A stretch of DNA of 60,916 bases. Source: Bradyrhizobium jicamae (GTDB lineage: Bacteria > Pseudomonadota > Alphaproteobacteria > Rhizobiales > Xanthobacteraceae). The position numbers were made by a program, and so were the translations under genes. Below the pieces are notes generated by a model that saw nothing but the letters and a program-made list of their open reading frames with translations, was not told where the DNA came from and searched no databases. The stretch spans positions 1 through 60,916 of the forward strand of contig NZ_LLXZ01000162.1 of the NCBI RefSeq assembly GCF_001440395.1, given 5' to 3'. Below are positions 51,009-59,014 of this stretch, in pieces; position 1 is the first letter of the stretch, and each line of letters begins with the position of its first letter.

Positions 51009-52181
51009 ATGCCCATCGTCAACCGCGTCGCCGAGTTTCAACCCGAGATCCAGGCCTGGCGCCGGGATATTCATGAACATCCGGAACTGCTCTACGACGT
51101 GCACCGCACCGCGGCATTGGTGGCGGACCGGTTGCGGGAGTTCGGCTGCGACGAGGTCGTTACCGGTATCGGCCGCACCGGTGTCGTCGGCGTGATCAAG
51201 GGCGGCAAGCCCGCCGGCAATGGCGACGTGAAGGTCATCGGGCTGCGGGCGGATATGGACGCGCTGCCGATCGAGGAGGCGACCAATCTGCCTTACGCTT
51301 CCAAAACGAAGGGCCTGATGCACGCCTGCGGCCATGACGGCCACACCGCCATGCTTTTGGGGGCGGCGCGCTATCTCGCCGAGACCCGCAATTTCGCCGG
51401 CGATGCGGTCGTGATCTTCCAGCCGGCCGAAGAGGGCGGCGCGGGCGCGGCTGCGATGATCAAGGACGGGCTGATGGACCGCTTCGGTATCGAGCAGGTC
51501 TACGGAATGCATAATGGTCCGGGCATTCCGGTCGGAGCGTTCGCGCTTCGGCCCGGTCCGATCATGGCCGGCGGCGATGCCGTCGCCATCAAGATCGAGG
51601 GGCGCGGTGGGCATGCTGCGCAGCCGCACAAAAGCATCGATTCCGTGCTTGTCGGCGCGCAGTTGATCACGGCGCTGCAGTCGATCGTGTCGCGCAGCGT
51701 CGATCCGCTGGAATCGGCTGTGATTTCGATGTGCGAGTTTCACGCGGGCAACGCCCGCAACGTGATCCCGCACACCGCGGAGCTGGCGGGCACCGTCCGT
51801 ACCCTGAACGGCGACGTACGAAAGATGGTGGAAAGGCGGGTCCGCGAGGTCGTCGCCGGCGTGGCGCAGATCACCGGCGCCAGGATCGATCTGACCTACG
51901 ATCGCGGCTATCCGGTAACGGTCAACCATGTCAGGCAGACGGATATCGCGACGCGGGCGGCCCGGGAGATCGCCGGCGAAGCCAATGTGCAGGAGATGCC
52001 GCCACTGATGGCTGGCGAGGATTTCGCCTTCATGCTGGAGCAGCGGCCGGGTGCGCTGATTTTCTGCGGCAACGGCGAAAGCGCAGGGCTCCATCACCCC
52101 GCCTACAATTTCAACGACGAGGCGCTCGTGTTCGGCACCTCCTACTGGATCAGGCTGGTCGAGAACACGCTGGCCGCGTGA
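51009..52181 (+). CDS. M20-family amidohydrolase (hippurate hydrolase/IAA-amino acid hydrolase type), copy 1
   Basis: 390 aa from ATG 51009, the same start (MPIVNRVA) as the downstream copy; the longer frame upstream falls in promoter and repeat DNA. Metal and catalytic motifs: MHACGHDGHTAMLLG, FQPAEEGGAGAAAM, MHNGPG, GGHAAQP in the lid domain and SAGLHHPAYNFND. The family hydrolyses N-acyl amino acids such as hippurate or indole-acetyl conjugates in the cytoplasm. It forms a tandem pair with the gene at 52301, very similar throughout. The substrate is not evident. Confidence 0.9.
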   Translation: MPIVNRVAEFQPEIQAWRRDIHEHPELLYDVHRTAALVADRLREFGCDEVVTGIGRTGVVGVIKGGKPAGNGDVKVIGLRADMDALPIEEATNLPYASKTKGLMHACGHDGHTAMLLGAARYLAETRNFAGDAVVIFQPAEEGGAGAAAMIKDGLMDRFGIEQVYGMHNGPGIPVGAFALRPGPIMAGGDAVAIKIEGRGGHAAQPHKSIDSVLVGAQLITALQSIVSRSVDPLESAVISMCEFHAGNARNVIPHTAELAGTVRTLNGDVRKMVERRVREVVAGVAQITGARIDLTYDRGYPVTVNHVRQTDIATRAAREIAGEANVQEMPPLMAGEDFAFMLEQRPGALIFCGNGESAGLHHPAYNFNDEALVFGTSYWIRLVENTLAA

Positions 52182-52233
52182 GGCGCTTTTCCCGCCCTGC
52201 TTCCGCCGGGGATGGCGGCTCTGCGGCAGAGTG

Positions 52234-52262
52234 TTGGGTGGACCGCACCTTGCATGCTACAA
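52234..52262 (+). promoter_or_regulatory. Promoter candidate, second M20 gene
   Basis: TTGGGT (52234-52239), 17 bp, then CTACAA (52257-52262), matching the 50949-50977 site in sequence and spacing. It shows the duplication carried its promoter. Confidence 0.5.
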
Positions 52263-52300
52263 AAGCCTTACGCGTTCCAAACTGAGGTTCGAGAAATCCC

Positions 52301-53473
52301 ATGCCTATCGTCAACCGCGTCGCCGATCTGCAACCCGATATTCAGGCCTGGCGCCGTGATATCCATGAAAATCCCGAATTGCTCTACGACGTTCACCGCA
52401 CTGCAGCATTCGTGGCGGACCGCCTGCGCGAATTCGGCTGCGATCAGGTGGCGACCGGCCTCGGCCGCACCGGCGTCGTCGGGGTCATCAAGGGCAAGCA
52501 GCCCGGCAAGGGCGAGATCAACGTAATCGGGCTCCGCGCCGACATGGACGCGCTGCCGATCGAGGAGGCAACCAATCTTCCCCATGCCTCCAAGACGCCG
52601 GGCAAGATGCACGCCTGCGGCCATGACGGCCACACCGCGATGCTTCTGGGTGCAGCCCGCTATCTCGCCGAGACCCGGAATTTCGCCGGCGACGCGGTCG
52701 TGATCTTCCAGCCGGCCGAGGAGGGCGGGGCGGGCGCCGCCGCGATGATCGAGGACGGGCTGATGGACCGGTTCGGCATCGAGCAGGTCTATGGCATGCA
52801 TAACGGACCCGGGATTCCGATCGGTTCCTTCGCCATCCGGCCCGGCCCGGTGATGGCGGCAACCGACTCGATCGACATCAAGATCGAGGGCCTCGGCGGC
52901 CATGCCGCGCGCCCGAACAAATGTATCGACTCCGTCCTGGTCGGCTCGCAGCTCATTACCGCGCTGCAGTCGATTGTCTCGCGGACCATCGATCCCCTGG
53001 AGTCGGCGGTGATCTCGATCTGCGAGTTCCATGCCGGCAACGCGCGCAACGTCATTCCGCACACCGCCGAACTCCGCGGCACCGTGCGGACGCTGACGGC
53101 GGAAGTGCGCGAGACGGTCGAGAAGCGCGTCCGTGAGGTGTGCGAGGGCGTGGCCAAAATGACCGGCGCCAGGATCGACCTGGTTTATGAGCGCGGCTAT
53201 CCCGTCACCAATAATCACGCCGATCAGACCGAGTTCGCGACGCAGGTGGCCAAGGAAGTGGCCGGCGCCCAGAACGTCCACGACATGCCGCCGCTGATGG
53301 GCGCGGAAGATTTTTCTTACATGCTGGAAGCGCGCCCCGGCGCGTTCATCTTCTGCGGCAACGGCGACAGCGCAGGGCTCCATCACCCCGCCTATGATTT
53401 CAACGACGAGGCGATCGTGTACGGGACGTCGTACTGGATCAAGCTGGTCGAGAACAAGCTCGCGGCGGCATAG
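52301..53473 (+). CDS. M20-family amidohydrolase, copy 2 (tandem duplicate)
   Basis: 390 aa, exactly the same length as copy 1 and colinear with it, keeping all metal-site motifs (MHACGHDGHTAMLLG, FQPAEEGGAGAAAM, MHNGPG, GGHAARP, SAGLHHPAYDFND). Differences are spread through the lid and surface (for example KGKQPGKGEINVIG against KGGKPAGNGDVKVIG). It has its own promoter and a perfect intrinsic terminator 46 bp after the stop, so the copies can be expressed separately and may have different substrates. Confidence 0.9.
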   Translation: MPIVNRVADLQPDIQAWRRDIHENPELLYDVHRTAAFVADRLREFGCDQVATGLGRTGVVGVIKGKQPGKGEINVIGLRADMDALPIEEATNLPHASKTPGKMHACGHDGHTAMLLGAARYLAETRNFAGDAVVIFQPAEEGGAGAAAMIEDGLMDRFGIEQVYGMHNGPGIPIGSFAIRPGPVMAATDSIDIKIEGLGGHAARPNKCIDSVLVGSQLITALQSIVSRTIDPLESAVISICEFHAGNARNVIPHTAELRGTVRTLTAEVRETVEKRVREVCEGVAKMTGARIDLVYERGYPVTNNHADQTEFATQVAKEVAGAQNVHDMPPLMGAEDFSYMLEARPGAFIFCGNGDSAGLHHPAYDFNDEAIVYGTSYWIKLVENKLAAA

Positions 53474-53519
53474 AGGTTCTTCAACCTGAACCGCATGTGA
53501 AGCGCAACGTCACATCAAG

Positions 53520-53556
53520 GAAGGCCCGTATCTCCAGTGCGGGCCTTCTTTATTTT
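53520..53556 (+). terminator. Intrinsic terminator after the M20 pair
   Basis: GAAGGCCCG (53520-53528) and CGGGCCTTC (53540-53548) form a perfect 9-bp stem with an 11-nt loop, followed by TTTATTTT. It lies within a 57-bp segment (53511-53567) repeated at 56465-56521. Confidence 0.85.
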
Positions 53557-53669
53557 CCGTTGAACCGGAATTGCAGCCGAAACGGCGGCGTCGGCGATCA
53601 GCGACACGCCGCCGGATTGTTCGGGTTCGGGATGCTGCCCGACTGACGGACCGGTCTGCGGTCCGGCGC

Positions 53670-54590
53670 TCAATAGCGTTCCGGTACATACATTTCGGGT
53701 GGAATCGGACCGCGGCTATATTCCGGATGGCGAACCCGCGGCGGCAGTACCACCGGCTCGCGCTTGATTTCCTGGTAGGGAATTTGTTCGAGCAGATGCG
53801 CGATGCAGTTCAGCCGTGCCTTCTTCTTGTCGTCGGCCTCGACGAGGTACCAGGGAGCCTCCGGAATGTGGGTACGCTCCAGCATCGCTTCCTTGGCCTT
53901 GGTATATTGCTCCCAGCGGCTGCGTGATTCCACATCCATCGGGCTGAGCTTCCACTGCTTGAGCGGATCGTGGATCCGCATCATGAAGCGCAAATGCTGC
54001 TGTTCGTCGGTGATGGAAAACCAGTACTTGATGAGGGTGATTCCGGAGCGCACGAGCATACGTTCGAATTCCGGCACCGACCGGAAGAATTCTTCGACTT
54101 CGTCTTCGGTGCAGAAGCCCATCACGCGCTCGACACCGGCGCGGTTGTACCAGCTGCGGTCGAACAGCACGATCTCGCCGGCGGCCGGCAAGTGCGAAAC
54201 GTAACGCTGGAAATACCATTGCGTGCGCTCACGCTCGTTCGGCGCCGGAAGCGCCGCGACGCGGCAGACCCGCGGATTGAGTCTCTGGGTGATGCGCTTG
54301 ATGACGCCGCCCTTGCCGGCGGAATCGCGCCCCTCGAAAATCACCACCACTTTGAGGTGGTGCTGCTGCACCCAGGACTGCAGTTTTACCAGCTCACCCT
54401 GCAGGCGAAACAATTCCTTGAAGTAGACGCGCCGATCGATGGTCTCTTCGGCCGTATGGTCGGCAAATTCATTGGTCAGTGCATCGAGACGATCGTCGTC
54501 GATTTCAAGTTCCAGTTCCTCATCGAAACTATCCAGCATTTCCGCCTGAATGGGATCGTGGATGGTGCCATTCGGGGGTCTTTTGGTCAT
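53670..54590 (-). CDS. ppk2: Polyphosphate kinase 2
   Basis: 306 aa, typical of class I PPK2. Walker A is in FEGRDSAGKGGVIKRITQ, the lid region follows, and Walker B is in VLFDRSWYNRAGVERVMGFC. The C-terminal part contains MDVESRSRWEQYTKAKE and EAPWYLVEADDKKKARLN. It transfers phosphate between polyphosphate and nucleoside diphosphates in the cytoplasm. GGAG precedes the ATG. It follows the Pit gene on the same strand, a pairing that suggests linked phosphate uptake and polyphosphate metabolism. Confidence 0.93.
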   Translation of the reverse strand: MTKRPPNGTIHDPIQAEMLDSFDEELELEIDDDRLDALTNEFADHTAEETIDRRVYFKELFRLQGELVKLQSWVQQHHLKVVVIFEGRDSAGKGGVIKRITQRLNPRVCRVAALPAPNERERTQWYFQRYVSHLPAAGEIVLFDRSWYNRAGVERVMGFCTEDEVEEFFRSVPEFERMLVRSGITLIKYWFSITDEQQHLRFMMRIHDPLKQWKLSPMDVESRSRWEQYTKAKEAMLERTHIPEAPWYLVEADDKKKARLNCIAHLLEQIPYQEIKREPVVLPPRVRHPEYSRGPIPPEMYVPERY

Positions 54591-54682
54591 GGCGGGCTCC
54601 AGCTGCAGAGCTGTTGGGTTCGCGTGGTGTGTGAATGTCGATGGCCTGCCGTATCATCGGTCAGGGCACCTAGCTGAAAGCA

Positions 54683-54709
54683 GAAGGCCGGAATTTGGTT
54701 CCGGCCTTC
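54683..54709 (-). terminator. Terminator-like hairpin after pit
   Basis: GAAGGCCGGAA (54683-54693) and TTCCGGCCTTC (54699-54709) form a perfect 11-bp stem with a 5-nt loop, 25 bp after the pit stop. In the minus direction it is followed by TGCTTTC, so it may end pit transcription before ppk2. Confidence 0.65.
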
Positions 54710-54734
54710 CGCGCCTCTACCGCACTGCCGATAC

Positions 54735-56363
54735 TCAGAACAAGTTCGCGAACAGTACGTAGAGACTTGCCGACAGGCAGATCGCAGCCGGCAGCGTCAG
54801 CACCCATGCCATCAGGAGATTGCGCACGGTTGCCATCTGCAGGCCCGAACCGTTGGCCGCCATCGTGCCGGCGACGCCGGATGACAGCACGTGGGTGGTG
54901 GAAACCGGCAGGCCGAACACGTCGGCGACACCGATCGTGGAGGCGGCGACCAGTTCGGCGGAGGCGCCCTGCGCGTAGGTCAGATGCGACTTGCCGATTT
55001 TCTCACCGACGGTGACGACGATGCGCTTCCAGCCGATCATGGTGCCGAGGCCGAGCGCGATTGCGACCGCGATCTTGACCCAGAGCGGGATGAACTTGGT
55101 GGCTGAGTCGAGCGAGGCCTTGTAGGCCTTGAGGGTGTCGACCTCTTCCTTTTGCAGGTCGTTTTCCTTGTCCTTCATCAGGAAGCGGATCGCCTCCGAC
55201 GTCAGGTACATGTCGTTGCGTGTGTTGCCGACGGCTTCGGCCGGCACCTTGTTCAGGGAGCCGTATTTCTGCACCTGCTCGCCGACGTCCTTCACCAGCA
55301 CGGCCAGCGAGGGGTAGGTGCCTTCGCTAATCTTGCGGGCGGAGACGTATTGCGTCACCGCGGGCCGGGGATCGCCGATGATGCTGTGGCCGGCGCCCTT
55401 GGCGGCGATCACCTTCGAAGCGGCGTCCGAGGTCTTCTGGAACTGCGCCACCTGGGATTCCGGCAGCGCGCGGTTCAACGCGTAGGCGGTCGGTACTGTA
55501 CCGATCAGGATCAGCATGATCAGGCCCATGCCCTTCTGACCGTCATTGGAGCCATGGGCGAAGCTGACACCCGTGCAGGTCGCGATCAGGACGCTGCGGA
55601 TCCACAGCGGCGGCGGCTTGTTGCCTTCGGGGGCGGCATACAGCGCCGGATTGCGGACGACGAACTTCAACACCAGCAGCAGGATCGCGGCCATGCAGAA
55701 GCCGAACAGCGGCGAGAGCAGCAGCGCGTAGCCGATCTCGGTCGCCTTGGTCCAGTCGACGCCCGACGTGCCGTCGCGGCCGTGCATCAGCGCGTTGGCG
55801 ATGCCGACGCCGATGATCGAGCCGATCAGCGTGTGCGAAGAGGACGCCGGAAGACCGAAATACCAGGTGCCGAGGTTCCAGACGATGGCGGCAATCAGCA
55901 GCGCGAACACCATTGCGAAACCGGCGTTGCTTCCGACCTGGAGGATCAATTCCACCGGCAGCAGCGAAACGATGCCGAAGGCGACCGCGCCGGACGAGAG
56001 CAGCACGCCGAGGAAATTGAAGAACCCCGACCACATCACGGCGAATTCCGCCGGCAGCGAATGGGTGTAGATCACGGTCGCGACCGCGTTGGCGGTATCG
56101 TGGAAACCGTTGACGAACTCGAAGCCGAGCGCGATCAAAAGCGCCACGAGCAAGAGGATATAGGGCAGCCAGGCCGTGACCCGCATACCGGTCGCGTCGA
56201 TGTCGACGTAGATGCTGTAGGCGACGTACAGCAGCCCGGCGGCAAGGATGCCGAAGAACAGGATCAGGGTCAGCGGATTGAACCCCTTGTCGAGGTTCGG
56301 CCGCGAAGCCGGCTGGACAGGCGTTGCATCGCCCATCGTTGAATTGAGAGCCATATCGGTCAT
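54735..56363 (-). CDS. pit: Inorganic phosphate transporter, PiT family
   Basis: 542 aa with the two PHO4 signatures that mark the inverted repeats, GFEFVNGFHDTANAVATVIY (about 79-98) and FAHGSNDGQKGMGLIML (about 270-286). About ten membrane helices flank a soluble insertion (about 310-425) with charged segments. PiT carriers import phosphate, often metal-complexed, with protons. The N-terminal 30 residues are polar. A second in-frame ATG 9 bp in is possible. A PhoB-box-like sequence sits 53-70 bp upstream. Confidence 0.92.
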   Translation of the reverse strand: MTDMALNSTMGDATPVQPASRPNLDKGFNPLTLILFFGILAAGLLYVAYSIYVDIDATGMRVTAWLPYILLLVALLIALGFEFVNGFHDTANAVATVIYTHSLPAEFAVMWSGFFNFLGVLLSSGAVAFGIVSLLPVELILQVGSNAGFAMVFALLIAAIVWNLGTWYFGLPASSSHTLIGSIIGVGIANALMHGRDGTSGVDWTKATEIGYALLLSPLFGFCMAAILLLVLKFVVRNPALYAAPEGNKPPPLWIRSVLIATCTGVSFAHGSNDGQKGMGLIMLILIGTVPTAYALNRALPESQVAQFQKTSDAASKVIAAKGAGHSIIGDPRPAVTQYVSARKISEGTYPSLAVLVKDVGEQVQKYGSLNKVPAEAVGNTRNDMYLTSEAIRFLMKDKENDLQKEEVDTLKAYKASLDSATKFIPLWVKIAVAIALGLGTMIGWKRIVVTVGEKIGKSHLTYAQGASAELVAASTIGVADVFGLPVSTTHVLSSGVAGTMAANGSGLQMATVRNLLMAWVLTLPAAICLSASLYVLFANLF

Positions 56364-56415
56364 TCTGACGCCCCGTCGAAATAGGCTGAGAGGCGGGCAT
56401 CTTTGACCGAGGCCC

Positions 56416-56433
56416 TTGAAGGTTAGATGACAG
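56416..56433 (-). promoter_or_regulatory. PhoB-box-like site upstream of pit
   Basis: On the minus strand the 18 bases read CTGTCAT-CTAA-CCTTCAA. The first half matches the PhoB half-site CTGTCAT exactly; the second half keeps only four of seven positions. Position (53-70 bp before the ATG) is right for phosphate control. It is a candidate only. Confidence 0.35.
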
Positions 56434-56464
56434 GGGGGCCGGCAGCGTCGCTGAAGTTTGATCG

Positions 56465-56521
56465 CACATCAAGGAAAGCCCGTATCTCCAGTGCGGGTCT
56501 TCATTATTTTCCTTTGAACCG
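56465..56521. repeat. Second copy of the terminator-bearing repeat
   Basis: This 57-bp block repeats 53511-53567 with few changes (CCCGTATCTCCAGTGCGGG core, ATTATTTTCC tail, TTGAACCG end). Substitutions leave one mismatch and one wobble in the stem (GAAAGCCCG against CGGGTCTTC). It lies upstream of the VOC gene with no plus-strand gene just before it. Confidence 0.7.
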
Positions 56522-56694
56522 ATTTATGATGCGCGGATCCAACAAGGCGCTCCTGAATTGCTTATCGGTTCAGCGGTTTGGCCGATGGTCTGCACGAGAA
56601 AATCTCGTCGTCCCTGTCGGCGGACGTTCATTTCATCCGTCCTTGGAACGAAAGCGGCCGTGCGCACGCTGGCCATTTGGAGGAAGGAGCCCCG

Positions 56695-57165
56695 ATGAAG
56701 GTCACACAGCATCTCTGGTTCGAGAAGGACATGGAGGCCGCGATCGGCTTCTACACCTCGCACATCCGCGGTTCGTCGGTGCAGTGGGTTTCGGCCCTGC
56801 CGGCCGAGAGCCCGAGCGGTCCCGCGGGCAGCGTCAAGATTGCAGCCTTCACCCTGGGCGACCAGCGCTACATGGCGATCGAGGCGGGTCCGCTCGATCC
56901 GTTCAACCACAGCTTCTCGATCATGGTTGAATGCGACACGCAGGCTGAGATCGACCGCTTGTGGGACGCCTTGAAAGAGGGCGGCAGGATCGAGCAGTGC
57001 GGCTGGCTGCAGGACCGCTGGGGCCTGTCCTGGCAGATAGCGCCCAGACGGCTCGGCGAATTGATGAACGATCCCGACCCGGCAAAAGCCAAGCGGGTGG
57101 CGGAAGCCATGCTGAAGATGGTCAAGTTCGATATCGCAGAACTGGAGGCCGCGGCGAGGGGCTAG
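56695..57165 (+). CDS. VOC-family protein (PhnB/3-demethylubiquinone methyltransferase-like fold)
   Basis: 156 aa from ATG 56695, preceded by GGAGG. It begins KVTQHLWFEKDMEAAIGFYT, the usual PhnB-like start, and has FTLGDQRYMAIEAGP, FNHSFSIMVECDTQAEIDRLW and WGLSWQIAPRRLGELM. This group of the vicinal-oxygen-chelate superfamily lacks a proven reaction. Any name such as 3-demethylubiquinone methyltransferase is inherited, not shown. Single gene. Confidence 0.82.
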   Translation: MKVTQHLWFEKDMEAAIGFYTSHIRGSSVQWVSALPAESPSGPAGSVKIAAFTLGDQRYMAIEAGPLDPFNHSFSIMVECDTQAEIDRLWDALKEGGRIEQCGWLQDRWGLSWQIAPRRLGELMNDPDPAKAKRVAEAMLKMVKFDIAELEAAARG

Positions 57166-57452
57166 GACGCCTCGCTACGCGAGGGGTGTTTAGTCGATGG
57201 AACCCCCGAGGGCCGTCCGTACGGCGGCGGTGGCGCCGCGAGAAAAAAGAGGGTCGAGCGCTGCACGGCGCCGGGGCTGGAGGAGGACCGCGCAGCGCGT
57301 CGACCATGCAGGAGCATCATGGCGTGAACCAAAACGTCCCACATTCCCTTGAGAATGCGATTGTGTCGCCCATCAATTAATGGTTGCAGGCGGGATTGTC
57401 AATTTTTCCCGTTATTTTTCACCAGATATTGCGGCTGCCGGCTTGGCGGAAT

Positions 57453-58910
57453 TCAGGCCGCATGTGCTGATTTTCGCAGCACGCCGGCGGCAATTTTGAG
57501 ATCCTGAACGAAGCGGCGGTATTCGCTCGCCCTGGCTTCGGCGTCCGGCAACCGCAGCAGATAGGACGGATGCACCGTCACCAAAACCCTGGTGCCGTCG
57601 TCGAGATCGATCGGGTGGCCGCGGTTCTTGTTGATCGGCGTGATCTTGCCCAACACGCTTTGCGCCGCGGTGGCGCCCATCGCCACCACCAGCTCGGGTT
57701 TGATCGCGGCCAGCTCGCGTTCGTACCATTGCCGGCATGCCCTGATCTCCGGCGTGTTCGGCTTCTGGTGCAGACGGATTTTTCCCCGCGGCACGAACTT
57801 GAAGTGCTTCACCGCATTGGTGACATAGACCTTGCTGCGGTCGATGCCGGCTTCGTCCAGCGCGCGGTCGAGCATTTGGCCGGCGGGCCCGACGAACGGC
57901 TTGCCGGCGAGATCTTCCTTGTCGCCGGGCTGCTCGCCGACCAGCATGATCCGCGCTGTCTGCGCCCCTTCGCCGAACACCGTCTGGGTGGCGTTCTTGT
58001 AGAGGGGGCAGGCGCGGCAATTGGCGGCTTCCTCGCGCAGCGTCTCGATATCGTCGGCATGTTTGTGGGGCATGTCGTCGGCCTTGTCGCTTGCCTTGGA
58101 TGGCTCCAGCCGCTTCTGCGGCTTGTGCGGTTCGCTCGCCGCATTGGCGATCATCGCGCTGGCGGTGCGTCCGGCGCCTTCGATCAGGGGTTTAATCAAG
58201 GAAGCCTCCGGCAGGTTCCTCCAGTATTTTCGGGGCATCTCCTTCTGCATCGCCTGCACTTTCAGCCGGGCGGGATTGAAGATGCTGGCGTAGTAACTGC
58301 GCCAGGTTCCCTCCAGCCTGTCAGCGGTCGGGGCTTCGCTTTTGGCGACGCCCGGCGTGATCGAGATGGCATGGCCGTCCCAATGCGCGCAGACGTCGGG
58401 GGTGAGGATCGACCAGGGCATGTCGGCGAAGCGGCGCGCAAAGAATGGTGCGGCCAGTTCGACGATGTGGTGCTCCGGCTCGAACCAGGCGACGAAGTGC
58501 GATTTCTGCTCGCGGCCAATTTCGCGGAAGCGAACAAAGGCGTGCATCTTGTGCTCGTCGCGGCGCACGGCTCTTGCCATCGTTGTGACGTCAGCCACAT
58601 CGGAATCGGTCGCGATCGCGAGCAGATCGTGATTGCCGCGCAGCCGCCACAGCAGCCGGTAGAGCAGGGCGAACCGCTCGGGGTTGTGATGGAGGATCGC
58701 GATCTCGGCCAGTTCGACGAATTTGGCCGGTACGCTGAAGGTGCCTTGTGGCGGTTCGAGCGGCGGCGCGATCGGCTCGAACAGCTCAGGCGAAGCGCCG
58801 GCAACGCGCCAGCTCACTTCGGACGGTGTCACATCATTCAGCGCCAGCGCGCGTGCTGCTTTGCGCCAGCCGTCGAAATCGGTTTCGCTATCGAGGGTGA
58901 TGAAATGCAT
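57453..58910 (-). CDS. udgX: UdgX uracil-DNA glycosylase fused to DUF4130
   Basis: 485 aa. Residues 1 to about 240 are the DUF4130 domain (TIGR03915 type) and about 285-480 are a UdgX-like uracil-DNA glycosylase, joined by a charged linker. The [4Fe-4S] cysteines start with CRAC (Cys298, Cys301). Motif A is GEQPGDKEDL, the region KIRLH (His381) corresponds to the KRRIH loop whose histidine forms the covalent uracil-DNA bond in mycobacterial UdgX, and motif B is VHPSYLLRL. GGAGAGA precedes the ATG. The gene follows a radical-SAM gene on the same strand, the known rSAM/UDG pair. The role is DNA repair; the fusion partner's activity is unknown. Confidence 0.9.
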   Translation of the reverse strand: MHFITLDSETDFDGWRKAARALALNDVTPSEVSWRVAGASPELFEPIAPPLEPPQGTFSVPAKFVELAEIAILHHNPERFALLYRLLWRLRGNHDLLAIATDSDVADVTTMARAVRRDEHKMHAFVRFREIGREQKSHFVAWFEPEHHIVELAAPFFARRFADMPWSILTPDVCAHWDGHAISITPGVAKSEAPTADRLEGTWRSYYASIFNPARLKVQAMQKEMPRKYWRNLPEASLIKPLIEGAGRTASAMIANAASEPHKPQKRLEPSKASDKADDMPHKHADDIETLREEAANCRACPLYKNATQTVFGEGAQTARIMLVGEQPGDKEDLAGKPFVGPAGQMLDRALDEAGIDRSKVYVTNAVKHFKFVPRGKIRLHQKPNTPEIRACRQWYERELAAIKPELVVAMGATAAQSVLGKITPINKNRGHPIDLDDGTRVLVTVHPSYLLRLPDAEARASEYRRFVQDLKIAAGVLRKSAHAA

Positions 58911-58923
58911 TTCTCTCTCCTCC

Positions 58924-59007
58924 CGTCATTGCGAGCGAAGCGAAGCAATCCATGTCTCGGCACGAGGAAAGATGGATTGCTTCGTCGCTTCGCTCCTCGC
59001 AATGACG
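58924..59007. repeat. Bradyrhizobium-type inverted repeat
   Basis: CGTCATTGCGAGCGAAGCGA at 58924 and its mirror ending CTCGCAATGACG at 59007 form an 84-bp imperfect inverted repeat; the arms meet at ATCCAT/ATGGAT. It fills the gap between the radical-SAM gene and udgX. Transcription of udgX probably reads through it unless it terminates. Confidence 0.75.
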
Positions 59008-59014
59008 CTGGTGG

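Larger units (their letters stand above)
56364..56694. other. 331-bp gap between pit and the VOC gene
   Basis: No gene is supported here. It holds the PhoB-box-like site (56416-56433) and the second copy of the terminator repeat (56465-56521). The remainder up to 56694 is presumably leader DNA of the VOC gene. Confidence 0.4.

Noticed and set aside
49126..51195. 689-codon plus-strand frame across the GMC gene
   Set aside because: Antisense to a GMC oxidoreductase with intact FAD motifs; the start and end do not respect gene boundaries.
56650..56675. EcfG promoter upstream of the VOC gene
   Set aside because: GGAAC is present but the -10 at 17 bp reads CGCT, and the spacing to the start is too short to trust.
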